This document shows, one piece after another, positions 44,313 through 51,805 of a stretch of 64,000 nt of DNA. Made by a program: the position numbers and the translations under genes. How positions within the stretch are numbered: position 1 is the first letter of the stretch; each line of letters begins with the position of its first letter. The stretch is from an uncultured Bacteroidales bacterium (GTDB taxonomy: Bacteria > Bacteroidota > Bacteroidia > Bacteroidales > UBA932), in NCBI GenBank assembly GCA_900318355.1, contig ONKE01000056.1, positions 28,313 through 92,312 on the forward strand, in the 5' to 3' direction. The notes below the pieces were generated by a model. It saw nothing but the letters and a program-made list of their open reading frames with translations, was not told the DNA's origin and did not search any database.

Positions 44313-44891
44313 CTATTCGTTTTCGTCGTAGATGATTTCCTCTTCCTCGCGGTCGTCGTCTGGATCGTCGTCCTCGTCTTCGTCGTCTAAGTCATCATCG
44401 TCGAACTCGTCGTCTCCGTCGCTGTCCTTCAGCCAGATAGGCTCATGGTGCTGGGGGTGTTTCTGGTCTTCCGGAAGGTCTTCGTAGGCGACATATCCGT
44501 TTTCGAACTCGACCGGGTTCGGGCCCTTGGTCTCCACCAGCGCGGGGTAGGTCAGCTTCGGGTTGGCTTCCACCTCGCCTTCGCAGGTGATGATGACGCT
44601 CTTGCGGCTGACTACATCGTAGAAATATTGGAAAGAGACGATGCCTTTGTCAACGGTGTCGGCCAGGGTCACGTCGTCGACCGTGCCGTAGCCGAGGTCG
44701 AACAGCGAGTAACGTGCAACCAGCCCGCCTGCGGCGTCCAGCGCCTTGAACTGGAACAACTGGTCCTGCGGGAAGTCCAGCTCGTCCCGGATTATCTTAT
44801 GGAAGGTGTATAACGTGGTGGTGGACTTCAATTCGTACACGCGTGCGAATCCCTTCAGTCCTGCGAGTGAAATCCTGTACCTTAGAAGCAT
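44313..44891 (-). CDS. plasmid pRiA4b ORF-3-like family protein with acidic tail
   Basis: 192 residues from the ATG at 44891. This start is chosen because a -7 box lies 27 bp upstream and the frame further upstream is antisense to yigZ. Residues 1-~145 match the pRiA4b ORF-3 fold (YELKSTTTLYTFHKIIRDELDFPQDQLFQF; VEFENGYVAYEDLPEDQKHP). Databases often call this family 'IS1096 passenger TnpR', but nothing here suggests a mobile element. The last ~45 residues are almost entirely Asp/Glu. Function unknown; cytoplasmic. It precedes miaA by 3 nt. Confidence 0.8.
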   Translation of the reverse strand: MLLRYRISLAGLKGFARVYELKSTTTLYTFHKIIRDELDFPQDQLFQFKALDAAGGLVARYSLFDLGYGTVDDVTLADTVDKGIVSFQYFYDVVSRKSVIITCEGEVEANPKLTYPALVETKGPNPVEFENGYVAYEDLPEDQKHPQHHEPIWLKDSDGDDEFDDDDLDDEDEDDDPDDDREEEEIIYDENE

Positions 44892-44918
44892 AAGTGTCGT
44901 AAATTCATTTTCTACGGC

Positions 44919-44926
44919 CAAAGGTA
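44919..44926 (-). promoter_or_regulatory. -7 box of the pRiA4b-type gene/miaA operon
   Basis: TACCTTTG on the minus strand matches TAnnTTTG. It lies 27 bp before the ATG at 44891. Confidence 0.55.
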
Positions 44927-44967
44927 AGGATTTTTTCCATACAATGACTACAAAAAACACCTTCCGG

Positions 44968-44998
44968 TTGGAAAAAACCGCGATTTTCCGTAATTTCG
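44968..44998 (+). promoter_or_regulatory. yigZ promoter
   Basis: TTG (44968-44970), 20-bp spacer, TAATTTCG (44991-44998), one mismatch from the -7 consensus. The predicted start of transcription lies within 10 nt of the ATG at 45009. Confidence 0.5.
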
Positions 44999-45008
44999 TC
45001 ACGTGGAC

Positions 45009-45605
45009 ATGACCGACACATACAAAAGCATCCAGGCTCCCTCCGAGGGCCTGTTCAAGGACAACGGCAGCCGTTTCATCGCCGGAGCATATCCCGTCGA
45101 GACCGAAGCGGAGGTGAAAACGATCCTCGAAGGCCTCAGAAAGCAATATCACGACGCCCGCCACCACTGCTACGCCTATCGCCTCGGCCACCGCGGCGAC
45201 GTCTTCCGCGCCAACGACGACGGCGAACCTTCCGGAAGCGCCGGCCGCCCCATCCTCGGCCAGATCGACTCCCGCGCCCTGAGCGACATTCTCGTGGTGG
45301 TGACCCGATATTTCGGCGGCATCAAGCTGGGCATCCCCGGTCTCATCCGGGCCTATAAGACGTCCACCGCCGACGCCCTCGACAGCGCCGTGGTCGTGAC
45401 CAAGACCGCCTGCCGCCATTTCCTCCTGAAGTTTGACTATCTGGACATGAACGGCGTCATGAAGGTGCTCAAGGATATGGACCTCCCGCAGCGGGCCCAG
45501 TCGTTCGCTCAGGACTGTTCGCTTGAGACATCGGTCCCGCTTTCGGCAGTTGAAGATTTCCTCAAAAGACTGCCGGATGCTTGCATATCGGAAGAAATAA
45601 ACTAA
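45009..45605 (+). CDS. yigZ: YigZ/IMPACT family protein
   Basis: 198 residues from the ATG at 45009; a GTG two codons upstream (45003) is an alternative. IMPACT-family features: [11 protein letters not shown] near the start, the signature [11 protein letters not shown]...[21 protein letters not shown], then [23 protein letters not shown], and a C-terminal domain with the DUF1949/EF-G domain V-like fold ([15 protein letters not shown]). The exact role is unclear; the family is linked to translation control. It precedes serC, whose promoter lies in its 3' end. Confidence 0.92.
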   Translation: MTDTYKSIQAPSEGLFKDNGSRFIAGAYPVETEAEVKTILEGLRKQYHDARHHCYAYRLGHRGDVFRANDDGEPSGSAGRPILGQIDSRALSDILVVVTRYFGGIKLGIPGLIRAYKTSTADALDSAVVVTKTACRHFLLKFDYLDMNGVMKVLKDMDLPQRAQSFAQDCSLETSVPLSAVEDFLKRLPDACISEEIN

Positions 45606-45610
45606 TTTTG
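45581..45610 (+). promoter_or_regulatory. serC promoter, leaderless configuration
   Basis: TTG (45581-45583), 19-bp spacer, TAATTTTG (45603-45610). The box overlaps the yigZ stop codon and ends 5 nt before the serC ATG at 45616. Confidence 0.7.
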
Positions 45611-45615
45611 CATAT

Positions 45616-46689
45616 ATGAAAAAGGTTCATGTATTCAATGCCGGCCCCTGCGCGCTGCCGCAGGTCGCCATCGACAACGCCATAGCGGCGCTCAAGGATT
45701 TTGCAGGGACGGGTATCCCCGTCATCAGCGTTTCCCACCGCACGAAAGAGTGGGAAGCCGTCATGGATGAATGCCGCGCCCTGTGGCACGAGCTGCTCAA
45801 TATTCCCGACACCCACGAAGTGATATTCCTCGGCGGAGGTGCGAGCCTGCAGTTCCTCTATGTGGCGATGAACTTCCTCGAGAAGAAAGCCGCCTATCTC
45901 GACACCGGCGTCTGGGCCCACAAGGCCCTCAAGGAGGCTGCCGGCCTGGGAGACGCCTATGCGATCGCATCTTCCAAAGACCGCAACTACACCTATATCC
46001 CCAAGGAATTCGAAATCCCCACGGACCTCGACTATCTCCACATCACCACCAACAACACCATCTATGGCACGGAAATCAGTGAAGACTGGGACTGCCCCGT
46101 TCCGCTGATCGCCGACATGTCGTCCGACATCATGTCCCGCCCGGTGGACGTGTCCAAATACGACCTCATCTACGGCGGCGCCCAGAAGAATGTCGGTCCT
46201 GCCGGCGTCATCTTCGCCATTGTCCGCAAGGACGCCCTCGGCCGCGTGAGCCGCTACATCCCCACGATGCTCGACTACCGCACCCATCTTGACAAGGGTT
46301 CGATGTTCAACACCCCGCCGGTGTTCCCCATTTTCGTGATGAACGAGACTCTCAAGTGGCTTAAGGGCATCGGAGGCGTCGAGGCCATCGAGAAAATCAA
46401 TAAGAAGAAAGCCGAGCTCCTCTATGCTGAAATCGACCGCAGCCCCCTGTTCGTCGGCACAGCCGAAAAGGAAGACCGCTCGCTGATGAACGTCTGCTTC
46501 GTGATGGCCCCCGGCTGCGAAGCGCTTCAGGACGAGTTCCTTGCCTTTGCCAAGGAGCGCGGGATGGTCGGCATCAAAGGCCACCGCAGCGTGGGCGGAT
46601 TCCGCGCATCGCTCTACAACGCATGCCCCCTCGAGGACGTTGAAGCCCTTGTCGCATGCATGCAGGAATTTGAGGAGAAAAAGAAATGA
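45616..46689 (+). CDS. serC: phosphoserine aminotransferase
   Basis: 357 residues. SerC signatures: [14 protein letters not shown] at the N-terminus, [38 protein letters not shown], and the PLP-lysine block [20 protein letters not shown], ending with [27 protein letters not shown]. It converts 3-phosphohydroxypyruvate and glutamate to phosphoserine. The ATG of serA overlaps its stop, giving a serine biosynthesis operon. Confidence 0.96.
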   Translation: MKKVHVFNAGPCALPQVAIDNAIAALKDFAGTGIPVISVSHRTKEWEAVMDECRALWHELLNIPDTHEVIFLGGGASLQFLYVAMNFLEKKAAYLDTGVWAHKALKEAAGLGDAYAIASSKDRNYTYIPKEFEIPTDLDYLHITTNNTIYGTEISEDWDCPVPLIADMSSDIMSRPVDVSKYDLIYGGAQKNVGPAGVIFAIVRKDALGRVSRYIPTMLDYRTHLDKGSMFNTPPVFPIFVMNETLKWLKGIGGVEAIEKINKKKAELLYAEIDRSPLFVGTAEKEDRSLMNVCFVMAPGCEALQDEFLAFAKERGMVGIKGHRSVGGFRASLYNACPLEDVEALVACMQEFEEKKK

Positions 46690-47609
46690 AGGTACTGATT
46701 GCAACCCAGAAGCCGTTTTCGGCTGCGGCTGTCGCCCTTATCCGCGGCGAACTTGAAAAAGCCGGTCACGAAGTGGCCATGCTCGAGAAATATGAAGGCC
46801 AGGCCGACCTCGAAGCCGCTGTCGCCGATGCCGAAGGCCTCATCATCCGTTCCGACAAGGTGACAGCCGACGTAATCGCCGCCGCTCCGAAGCTTCGCAT
46901 CGTCGTCCGTGCCGGCGCAGGCTATGACAACGTCGACCTCGAAGCCGCCACCGCCCGTCGCATCGTGGTCATGAACACCCCCGGCCAAAACGCCAACGCC
47001 GTCGCCGAGCTCGCCGTCGGCATGATGATCTTCATGGCCCGCACCCAGTTCACTCCCGCCACTGGAAGTGAAATCCAGGGCAAACGCATCGGCATCCAGG
47101 CCTTTGGCAACGTCGGTCGCCTCGTCGGTCAGAAAGCCGCGGCCCTCGGCATGGAGGTCATGGCCATCGACCCGTTCATCCCCGCGGAAAAGATCGTGGA
47201 AGGCGGCGCCAAGCCGGCATCCTCTCTGGAGGAGCTCTATGCCAGCTGCGACTACGTTTCCATCCACATCCCCGCCACTCCGCAGACCGTCCGATCCATC
47301 GGCTACGACCTTATCACCCGCATGCCGAAAGGCGCCTGCCTGGTCAACACCGCCCGCAAGGAAGTAATTGACGAAGAGGGACTTGAAAAGGCCCTGGAGG
47401 CTCGTCCCGACCTGAAATACGTCACCGACGTGATGCCCGACAACTACGCCGCCCTGCGTGAGAAATTCGGGCTCCGCGTCTTTGCCACACCCAAGAAGAT
47501 GGGCGCCCAGACGGCCGAGGCCAACCGCAACGCCGGCGTAGCCGCCGCCCGCCAGATCGCCGCCTTCTTCGCCGACGGCACCACCCGCTTCCAGGTCAAT
47601 CCTTTCTGA
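46686..47609 (+). CDS. serA: D-3-phosphoglycerate dehydrogenase
   Basis: 307 residues, the short form without regulatory ACT domain. D-2-hydroxyacid dehydrogenase features: [42 protein letters not shown], the nucleotide site [11 protein letters not shown] (Ala where the first Gly of GxGxxG is common), and [13 protein letters not shown] containing the catalytic Arg and Glu. The usual catalytic His in TPHxG is absent: the segment reads [13 protein letters not shown], with Lys270-Lys271. Similar PKKMG segments are, from memory, usual in Bacteroidota SerA, so this is probably a lineage variant and not inactivation. It catalyses the first step of serine synthesis and is coupled to serC by an ATGA overlap. 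Confidence 0.92.
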   Translation: MKVLIATQKPFSAAAVALIRGELEKAGHEVAMLEKYEGQADLEAAVADAEGLIIRSDKVTADVIAAAPKLRIVVRAGAGYDNVDLEAATARRIVVMNTPGQNANAVAELAVGMMIFMARTQFTPATGSEIQGKRIGIQAFGNVGRLVGQKAAALGMEVMAIDPFIPAEKIVEGGAKPASSLEELYASCDYVSIHIPATPQTVRSIGYDLITRMPKGACLVNTARKEVIDEEGLEKALEARPDLKYVTDVMPDNYAALREKFGLRVFATPKKMGAQTAEANRNAGVAAARQIAAFFADGTTRFQVNPF

Positions 47610-47684
47610 GAATCTGCCAAGTTTACAGGCAATATACGTAAATAACTGAAGGCGAGCTGGTCGCTTGATCCGCAACGACAAAAA

Positions 47685-47704
47685 AGATGTGCATAACGAC
47701 ATCT
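47685..47704 (+). promoter_or_regulatory. small stem-loop before the barrel-like lipoprotein gene
   Basis: AGATGT (47685-47690) pairs with ACATCT (47699-47704), loop of 8 nt, ending 4 nt before the possible ATG at 47709. It could modulate initiation. The 99-bp gap shows no clear TAnnTTTG promoter. Confidence 0.3.
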
Positions 47705-47708
47705 GCGA

Positions 47709-48941
47709 ATGATACTCAGACAGCTTCTTATCCGTCGTAATGTTATTACCCACATGGCAATCGCCCTTGTGGGTATCCTTATGCTCTCCGCTTGCGACCG
47801 TAGCGAACCCGACCGTCAATACTTTTTCCTTAACGCACATCACGCCCTATATAATGAACCGGTTATATGGGAGACTTTCGGCCCTCAGGACACCTGTCGT
47901 TTATCGATTGGGGACGCTATTCTGATATATCTTTTCGAGCATCCGATTACTGATTACAAGCCTGTTCTGGAAAAGCATTTCTCGCTGGCCGAGGAACATC
48001 GTATCCCGGTTCTCGTAGAGATGGATCCCATTTCTTTCATGAATGATGCGCCGGAGCTCTGGAACTGGTTCGACCCCTCGCTTCCCGGCTATAATCCGGA
48101 CAACAGGGAAAATGTCGAATGGTACGACTGGGGCAGCGAACACGCGGTGCGCATAGGGTGGCTGAACTGGGGACGCCAAATTCGGCTCCGCCCCATGATA
48201 AACCTTTTCAGCCCTGACTACCAGTCGGCGGTCCGTGAAAGGGTTGATTCGATAATGACTTGGACGTCAGCATGGTATAAATCACTTCCGAAAAAAGACA
48301 GATGGCTGTTGTGCGGAGTCAAGATTACCGGTGAACTTGCATTCGGCATAAACAACTGGTACTACCCTGACGGCAACAGCTATGCGGACAAGGATCCTTC
48401 AGAAGATCCGACGACAAGCATCCAGCTGGATGTCCTGCCGGACAGGACCGCAGCGCAGATAGGATATGCCGCCCTGACTTATATGGGGAGGAAAAATTCC
48501 GGTGAGGTTACGGCTGAGGATATCTATGCCATCGAAAAGGAATATGCCAGATTCATTGCCGATTTGGTTCAAGGCTACGGCATTCCCCGTGAGCGGCTTT
48601 TCTCTCATGCCGGGGGTCGCCACGGAGATTTGGACGCCGCAATTCAGCCGGGAACCTGTCCTTCATGGACTTTCTACTGGGAAGAGGCCATGGACCCGGG
48701 AGTCATGCCTCAGATAACAGATTATCTTCCGCTCTCAGATGCACCATATTGGGGGTGCGCGGAGTGGAACATAGGCGATCAGCCCAGATCCGGTTGGGAA
48801 GAGGCCCTTGAAAATACATTCTCCATCCCTCGCTGCCGATTCGCCACCCTTTTTAATTTCGATTTCATCTACCGTCCTGACTCCACCGGCCGGATTCGTC
48901 CTAATCCTAACGCAGTCGCCGCCCTGAAGGCAAGGATGTAG
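47709..48941 (+). CDS. lipoprotein with glycosidase-like barrel, family not recognised
   Basis: 410 residues from the ATG at 47709; an ATG at 47754 would give a shorter signal. Signal peptide with lipobox LSAC. The mature part begins YFFLNAHHALYNEPVIW and has alternating strand/helix segments like a TIM barrel. Two acidic blocks stand in the right order for a clan GH-A type enzyme: ITGELAFGINNWYYP (Glu about residue 212) and GCAEWNIGD (Glu about residue 360). It resembles beta-galactosidase-like GH42/GH5-type proteins only in outline. It lies at the head of the GH3/GH78 region. I infer a glycan-active surface protein; this is not proven. Confidence 0.7.
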   Translation: MILRQLLIRRNVITHMAIALVGILMLSACDRSEPDRQYFFLNAHHALYNEPVIWETFGPQDTCRLSIGDAILIYLFEHPITDYKPVLEKHFSLAEEHRIPVLVEMDPISFMNDAPELWNWFDPSLPGYNPDNRENVEWYDWGSEHAVRIGWLNWGRQIRLRPMINLFSPDYQSAVRERVDSIMTWTSAWYKSLPKKDRWLLCGVKITGELAFGINNWYYPDGNSYADKDPSEDPTTSIQLDVLPDRTAAQIGYAALTYMGRKNSGEVTAEDIYAIEKEYARFIADLVQGYGIPRERLFSHAGGRHGDLDAAIQPGTCPSWTFYWEEAMDPGVMPQITDYLPLSDAPYWGCAEWNIGDQPRSGWEEALENTFSIPRCRFATLFNFDFIYRPDSTGRIRPNPNAVAALKARM

Positions 48942-48949
48942 TATATTCG
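48942..48949 (+). promoter_or_regulatory. possible -7 box before the FNT-like gene
   Basis: TATATTCG, one mismatch from TAnnTTTG, immediately after the stop of the barrel-like lipoprotein gene and 25 bp before the GTG at 48975. Confidence 0.45.
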
Positions 48950-48974
48950 CAAACATAGGTTAAAAAGCATCCAA

Positions 48975-49556
48975 GTGAACAGACAGTCCCTATTTGCCGG
49001 TATTCTGATTGGGCTGGGAGCCTGCGGATACCTCGCTCTCGGCGGTTTGCCGGGGGCCGTAATATTCGCCTTCGGGCTTATCGGCGTCGTGCTCTCCGGC
49101 ATGCCGCTTTACACCGGCCGTGCGGGCATTATGAATGATATCCCGGCCCTTGCCGGAATATGGTTCTTCAACGTCCTTGGCTGCATTCTCCTTGGGCTGC
49201 TTGTTCTCGCCCTGGGAGGCGAATTGGCCCAGCGTGCCCAGACCGCGGTCGCGGCCAGACTTGCTCAAGGACCGTGGCGCAGCTTCCTTCGCGCGGTCGG
49301 TTGCGGGCTGATTATCGACATTGCGGTATGGCTCTACCGAACCACGAAATCGGTCCTACCGGTTCTGTTCGGAGTGCCTCTCTTTATCGTCTGCGGCTTC
49401 TACCACAGCATCGCAGACGTCGTTTATCTTGTTGGCGCCGGAAAGTGGAGCAACGATATCCTCTGGTACTATCCGGTCATAGTTATCGGCAACTACGTCG
49501 GCTGCAACATCCGCAGAATCGTCCTTGAGCTCGGCGTCCACCCCGATAACAACTAA
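48975..49556 (+). CDS. short formate/nitrite transporter (FNT)-like membrane protein
   Basis: 193 residues with a GTG start. Hydrophobic throughout, about six helices. Several blocks follow the FNT pattern in order: AVIFAFGLIGVVLSGMPLYTGR (FNT GLxxVVLTGAELFTGN), WFFNVLGCILLG, AVGCGLIIDIAVWLYR (CNWLVCLAVW), FIVCGFYHSIADVVYL (GFEHSVANM, including the central His) and YPVIVIGNYVGCNIRR. FNT channels carry formate, nitrite or lactate with a proton. This copy is much shorter than usual (~260-280 aa), with the N-terminal helix nearly at the start codon. It is placed between glycan genes. Confidence 0.6.
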   Translation: MNRQSLFAGILIGLGACGYLALGGLPGAVIFAFGLIGVVLSGMPLYTGRAGIMNDIPALAGIWFFNVLGCILLGLLVLALGGELAQRAQTAVAARLAQGPWRSFLRAVGCGLIIDIAVWLYRTTKSVLPVLFGVPLFIVCGFYHSIADVVYLVGAGKWSNDILWYYPVIVIGNYVGCNIRRIVLELGVHPDNN

Positions 49557-49584
49557 CCTTTCCACTCGCACTAATCTCCCGGAT

Positions 49585-51678
49585 ATGAAGAAGTTTGTTT
49601 TGCTTCTGTTGCTGGCATGTCCCGCTGCCATGGCTCAGAGTCCTGCGGATTCTTCCAGGGTTGCAGCCATAGTTTCTTCCCTTACGCTCGAAGAGAAAGC
49701 CGCACTGATGAAATTCGACAGTCCGTCGGTCCCGCGGCTGGGGATCCCCAAGTATAACTGGTGGAATGAGGCACTTCACGGAGTTGCACGGGCTGGCGAA
49801 GCTACGATGTTCCCCATGCCGGTCGGGATGGCGGCATCGTTTGATGATGCGCTTCTCTATCAAGTGTTTACGGCGATAAGCGACGAAGCGCGTATCAAAA
49901 ATAGGATTTCCCGCTCCGAGGACCCTGAAGCTGATAAATGGTACAAGGGCTTGACATTCTGGACGCCGAACATCAATATTTTCCGTGACCCGCGTTGGGG
50001 ACGCGGAATGGAAACATATGGCGAAGACCCCTATCTTACAGGTCGCCTGGGGGCCGTAGTCGTAAGGGGCCTTCAGGGAGATGACGGTACGAAACTTCAT
50101 GCCTGTGCCAAGCATTTTGCCGTGCATTCCGGGCCCGAATCGCTGCGCCACCGCTTTGATGTGGATGTGTCCGAACGGGATTTATGGGAAACATATCTTC
50201 CCGCCTTCAAAAGCCTGGTTGATGCAGGTGTCAAGGAAGTGATGTTTGCTTATAATTCCTTCCGCGGTGAGCCTTGCGGTGCGTCCGTGCACCTGTTGCA
50301 AGATATCTTAAGGGAAGAATGGGGATATGATGGGATCATACTCAGTGATTGCGGAGCGGTGGATGATTTCTATCAGCCTCACGGACATCACTATGCAAGC
50401 AGCGCTGCCGAAGCCGCTGCGGCCTGCGTACACGCAGGAGGTCAGCTTGAGTGCGGATGGTCTTTCCCGGCATTGCCGGAGGCTGTCCGGGCCGGTCTTA
50501 TTACCGAGAAAGACCTTGATTCCGCCGTCAGTAAACTGTTGTTGGAACGCATCAGCCTGGGCGAATTGGATAATCGCTCACGATGGGACGTCATTCCTCG
50601 GGAGAAACTCTGTTGCGAAGAGCATAGGGAACTGTCGCTCAAGATGGCGAGAGAGAGTATTGTATTGCTGAAAAATGACGGTATCCTGCCTTTGACGGAA
50701 GGGGAAAAAGTGGCTTTGGTCGGGCCCAATGCCGCCGATTCCGTGATGTTGTGGGGAAATTATTACGGAACCCCACGTCACACCGTTACGCTTCTTGAGG
50801 CACTGAAAAAACGTTTCCCTGATCTTTGTTATGTCCCCGGCTGCCCATTGGTTGTGGGTGAAAATAATATAGAGGAACTCCTGTCCTCGCTTGAAGATTT
50901 CAGAACCGTTGTTTTTGCCGGAGGGATATCCCCCTCTGTCGAGGGAGAAGAGCTGCCAGTGGATATTCCCGGCTTCTCCGGCGGTGACAGGACCGGCATC
51001 GAACTGCCCCAAGTCCAGCGAGAGACAATCTCAGCCCTGGTTGCGGCAGGTAAAAGAGTTGTTCTGGTCTGCTTCAGTGGCAGCGCCATCGCTTTGGAAT
51101 CCGAAGCGGATAATTGTGCGGCCATACTCCAGGCATGGTATCCGGGACAGGAAGGAGGAACGGCAGTCGCCGAGATACTCTCCGGGGAAGTCAATCCATC
51201 CGGTAAATTGCCTGTGACTTTTTATCGTAACACCTTGCAATTACCTGCATTCGAGGATTATAGCATGTCCGGCAGAACATACCGCTTCATGTCGGATGCT
51301 CCATTATATCCCTTTGGATACGGCCTGAGCTATACGACTTTCAGATTTGGCAAAGCCCGGGTGCGTCGCGGCTGGTTCGGCCGCGGAGACCGTCTGGTCG
51401 TCCGTGTCCGCAATACCGGACGGTATGACGGGGATGAAATTGTACAGCTTTATGTGCGTCGTCCCGATGATCCTTCCGGCCCGGTAAAAAGCCTTCGCGG
51501 CTATGCTCGCCTCCATATCAAGGCCGGTCGGAGCCGTCGGGTCGTTATCCCATTGACTGATGAGACTTTCCTTTGGTGGTCCGAATCTGAGGGGCGCATG
51601 GTTCCTTCTCGGAAGGGGTGTATCCTTATGGTGGGCAATAGTTCGGATGCAGAGTCCCTCCAAGAGATAAGTTCCTGA
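49585..51678 (+). CDS. GH3 family glycoside hydrolase (beta-xylosidase/beta-glucosidase-like)
   Basis: 698 residues from the ATG at 49585, opening a signal peptide (MKKFVLLLLLACPAAMAQ); export to the periplasm is likely. N-terminal GH3 barrel: PKYNWWNEALHGVAR, TFWTPNINIFRDPRWGRGMETYGEDPYLTG, ACAKHFAVHSGPE, and the nucleophile Asp255 in IILSDCGAVDDF. The C-terminal alpha/beta sandwich carries GEELPVDIPGFSGGDRTGIELP and a fibronectin-III-like end (VRVRNTGRYDGDEIVQLYV). The WWNEALHG block is characteristic of beta-xylosidase/alpha-arabinofuranosidase-like GH3. It lies 28 bp after the FNT-like gene. Confidence 0.93.
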   Translation: MKKFVLLLLLACPAAMAQSPADSSRVAAIVSSLTLEEKAALMKFDSPSVPRLGIPKYNWWNEALHGVARAGEATMFPMPVGMAASFDDALLYQVFTAISDEARIKNRISRSEDPEADKWYKGLTFWTPNINIFRDPRWGRGMETYGEDPYLTGRLGAVVVRGLQGDDGTKLHACAKHFAVHSGPESLRHRFDVDVSERDLWETYLPAFKSLVDAGVKEVMFAYNSFRGEPCGASVHLLQDILREEWGYDGIILSDCGAVDDFYQPHGHHYASSAAEAAAACVHAGGQLECGWSFPALPEAVRAGLITEKDLDSAVSKLLLERISLGELDNRSRWDVIPREKLCCEEHRELSLKMARESIVLLKNDGILPLTEGEKVALVGPNAADSVMLWGNYYGTPRHTVTLLEALKKRFPDLCYVPGCPLVVGENNIEELLSSLEDFRTVVFAGGISPSVEGEELPVDIPGFSGGDRTGIELPQVQRETISALVAAGKRVVLVCFSGSAIALESEADNCAAILQAWYPGQEGGTAVAEILSGEVNPSGKLPVTFYRNTLQLPAFEDYSMSGRTYRFMSDAPLYPFGYGLSYTTFRFGKARVRRGWFGRGDRLVVRVRNTGRYDGDEIVQLYVRRPDDPSGPVKSLRGYARLHIKAGRSRRVVIPLTDETFLWWSESEGRMVPSRKGCILMVGNSSDAESLQEISS

Positions 51679-51700
51679 TTTACAGAAGTAGCAACATTAT

Positions 51701-51755
51701 TTGTCATCAGTATGGTAATTTTCTGACAAGGTCATTTTTTAATGTATCATTGTCA
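51701..51755. promoter_or_regulatory. TTGTCA repeats upstream of the rhamnosidase operon
   Basis: TTGTCA at 51701, its inverted copy TGACAA at 51724-51729, and a further TTGTCA at 51750, all within the 127-bp AT-rich gap before the GH78-type gene. Candidate operator for the AraC regulator encoded at 54385. Confidence 0.35.
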
Positions 51756-51787
51756 AAAATTTAATACTGGAACGTTTTTTATGTTGC

Positions 51788-51795
51788 TATTTTTG
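51788..51795 (+). promoter_or_regulatory. -7 box of the rhamnosidase/SusCD operon
   Basis: TATTTTTG fits TAnnTTTG and ends 10 nt before the ATG at 51806, giving a leader of under 10 nt. No good -33 element, consistent with activator dependence. Confidence 0.5.
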
Positions 51796-51805
51796 TATCG
51801 GTCCG

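Noticed and set aside
44313-44891. Possible mobile element because the family is often labelled IS1096 passenger TnpR
   Set aside because: No transposase, terminal inverted repeats or target duplication are visible nearby; the gene sits in a stable-looking housekeeping context before miaA.
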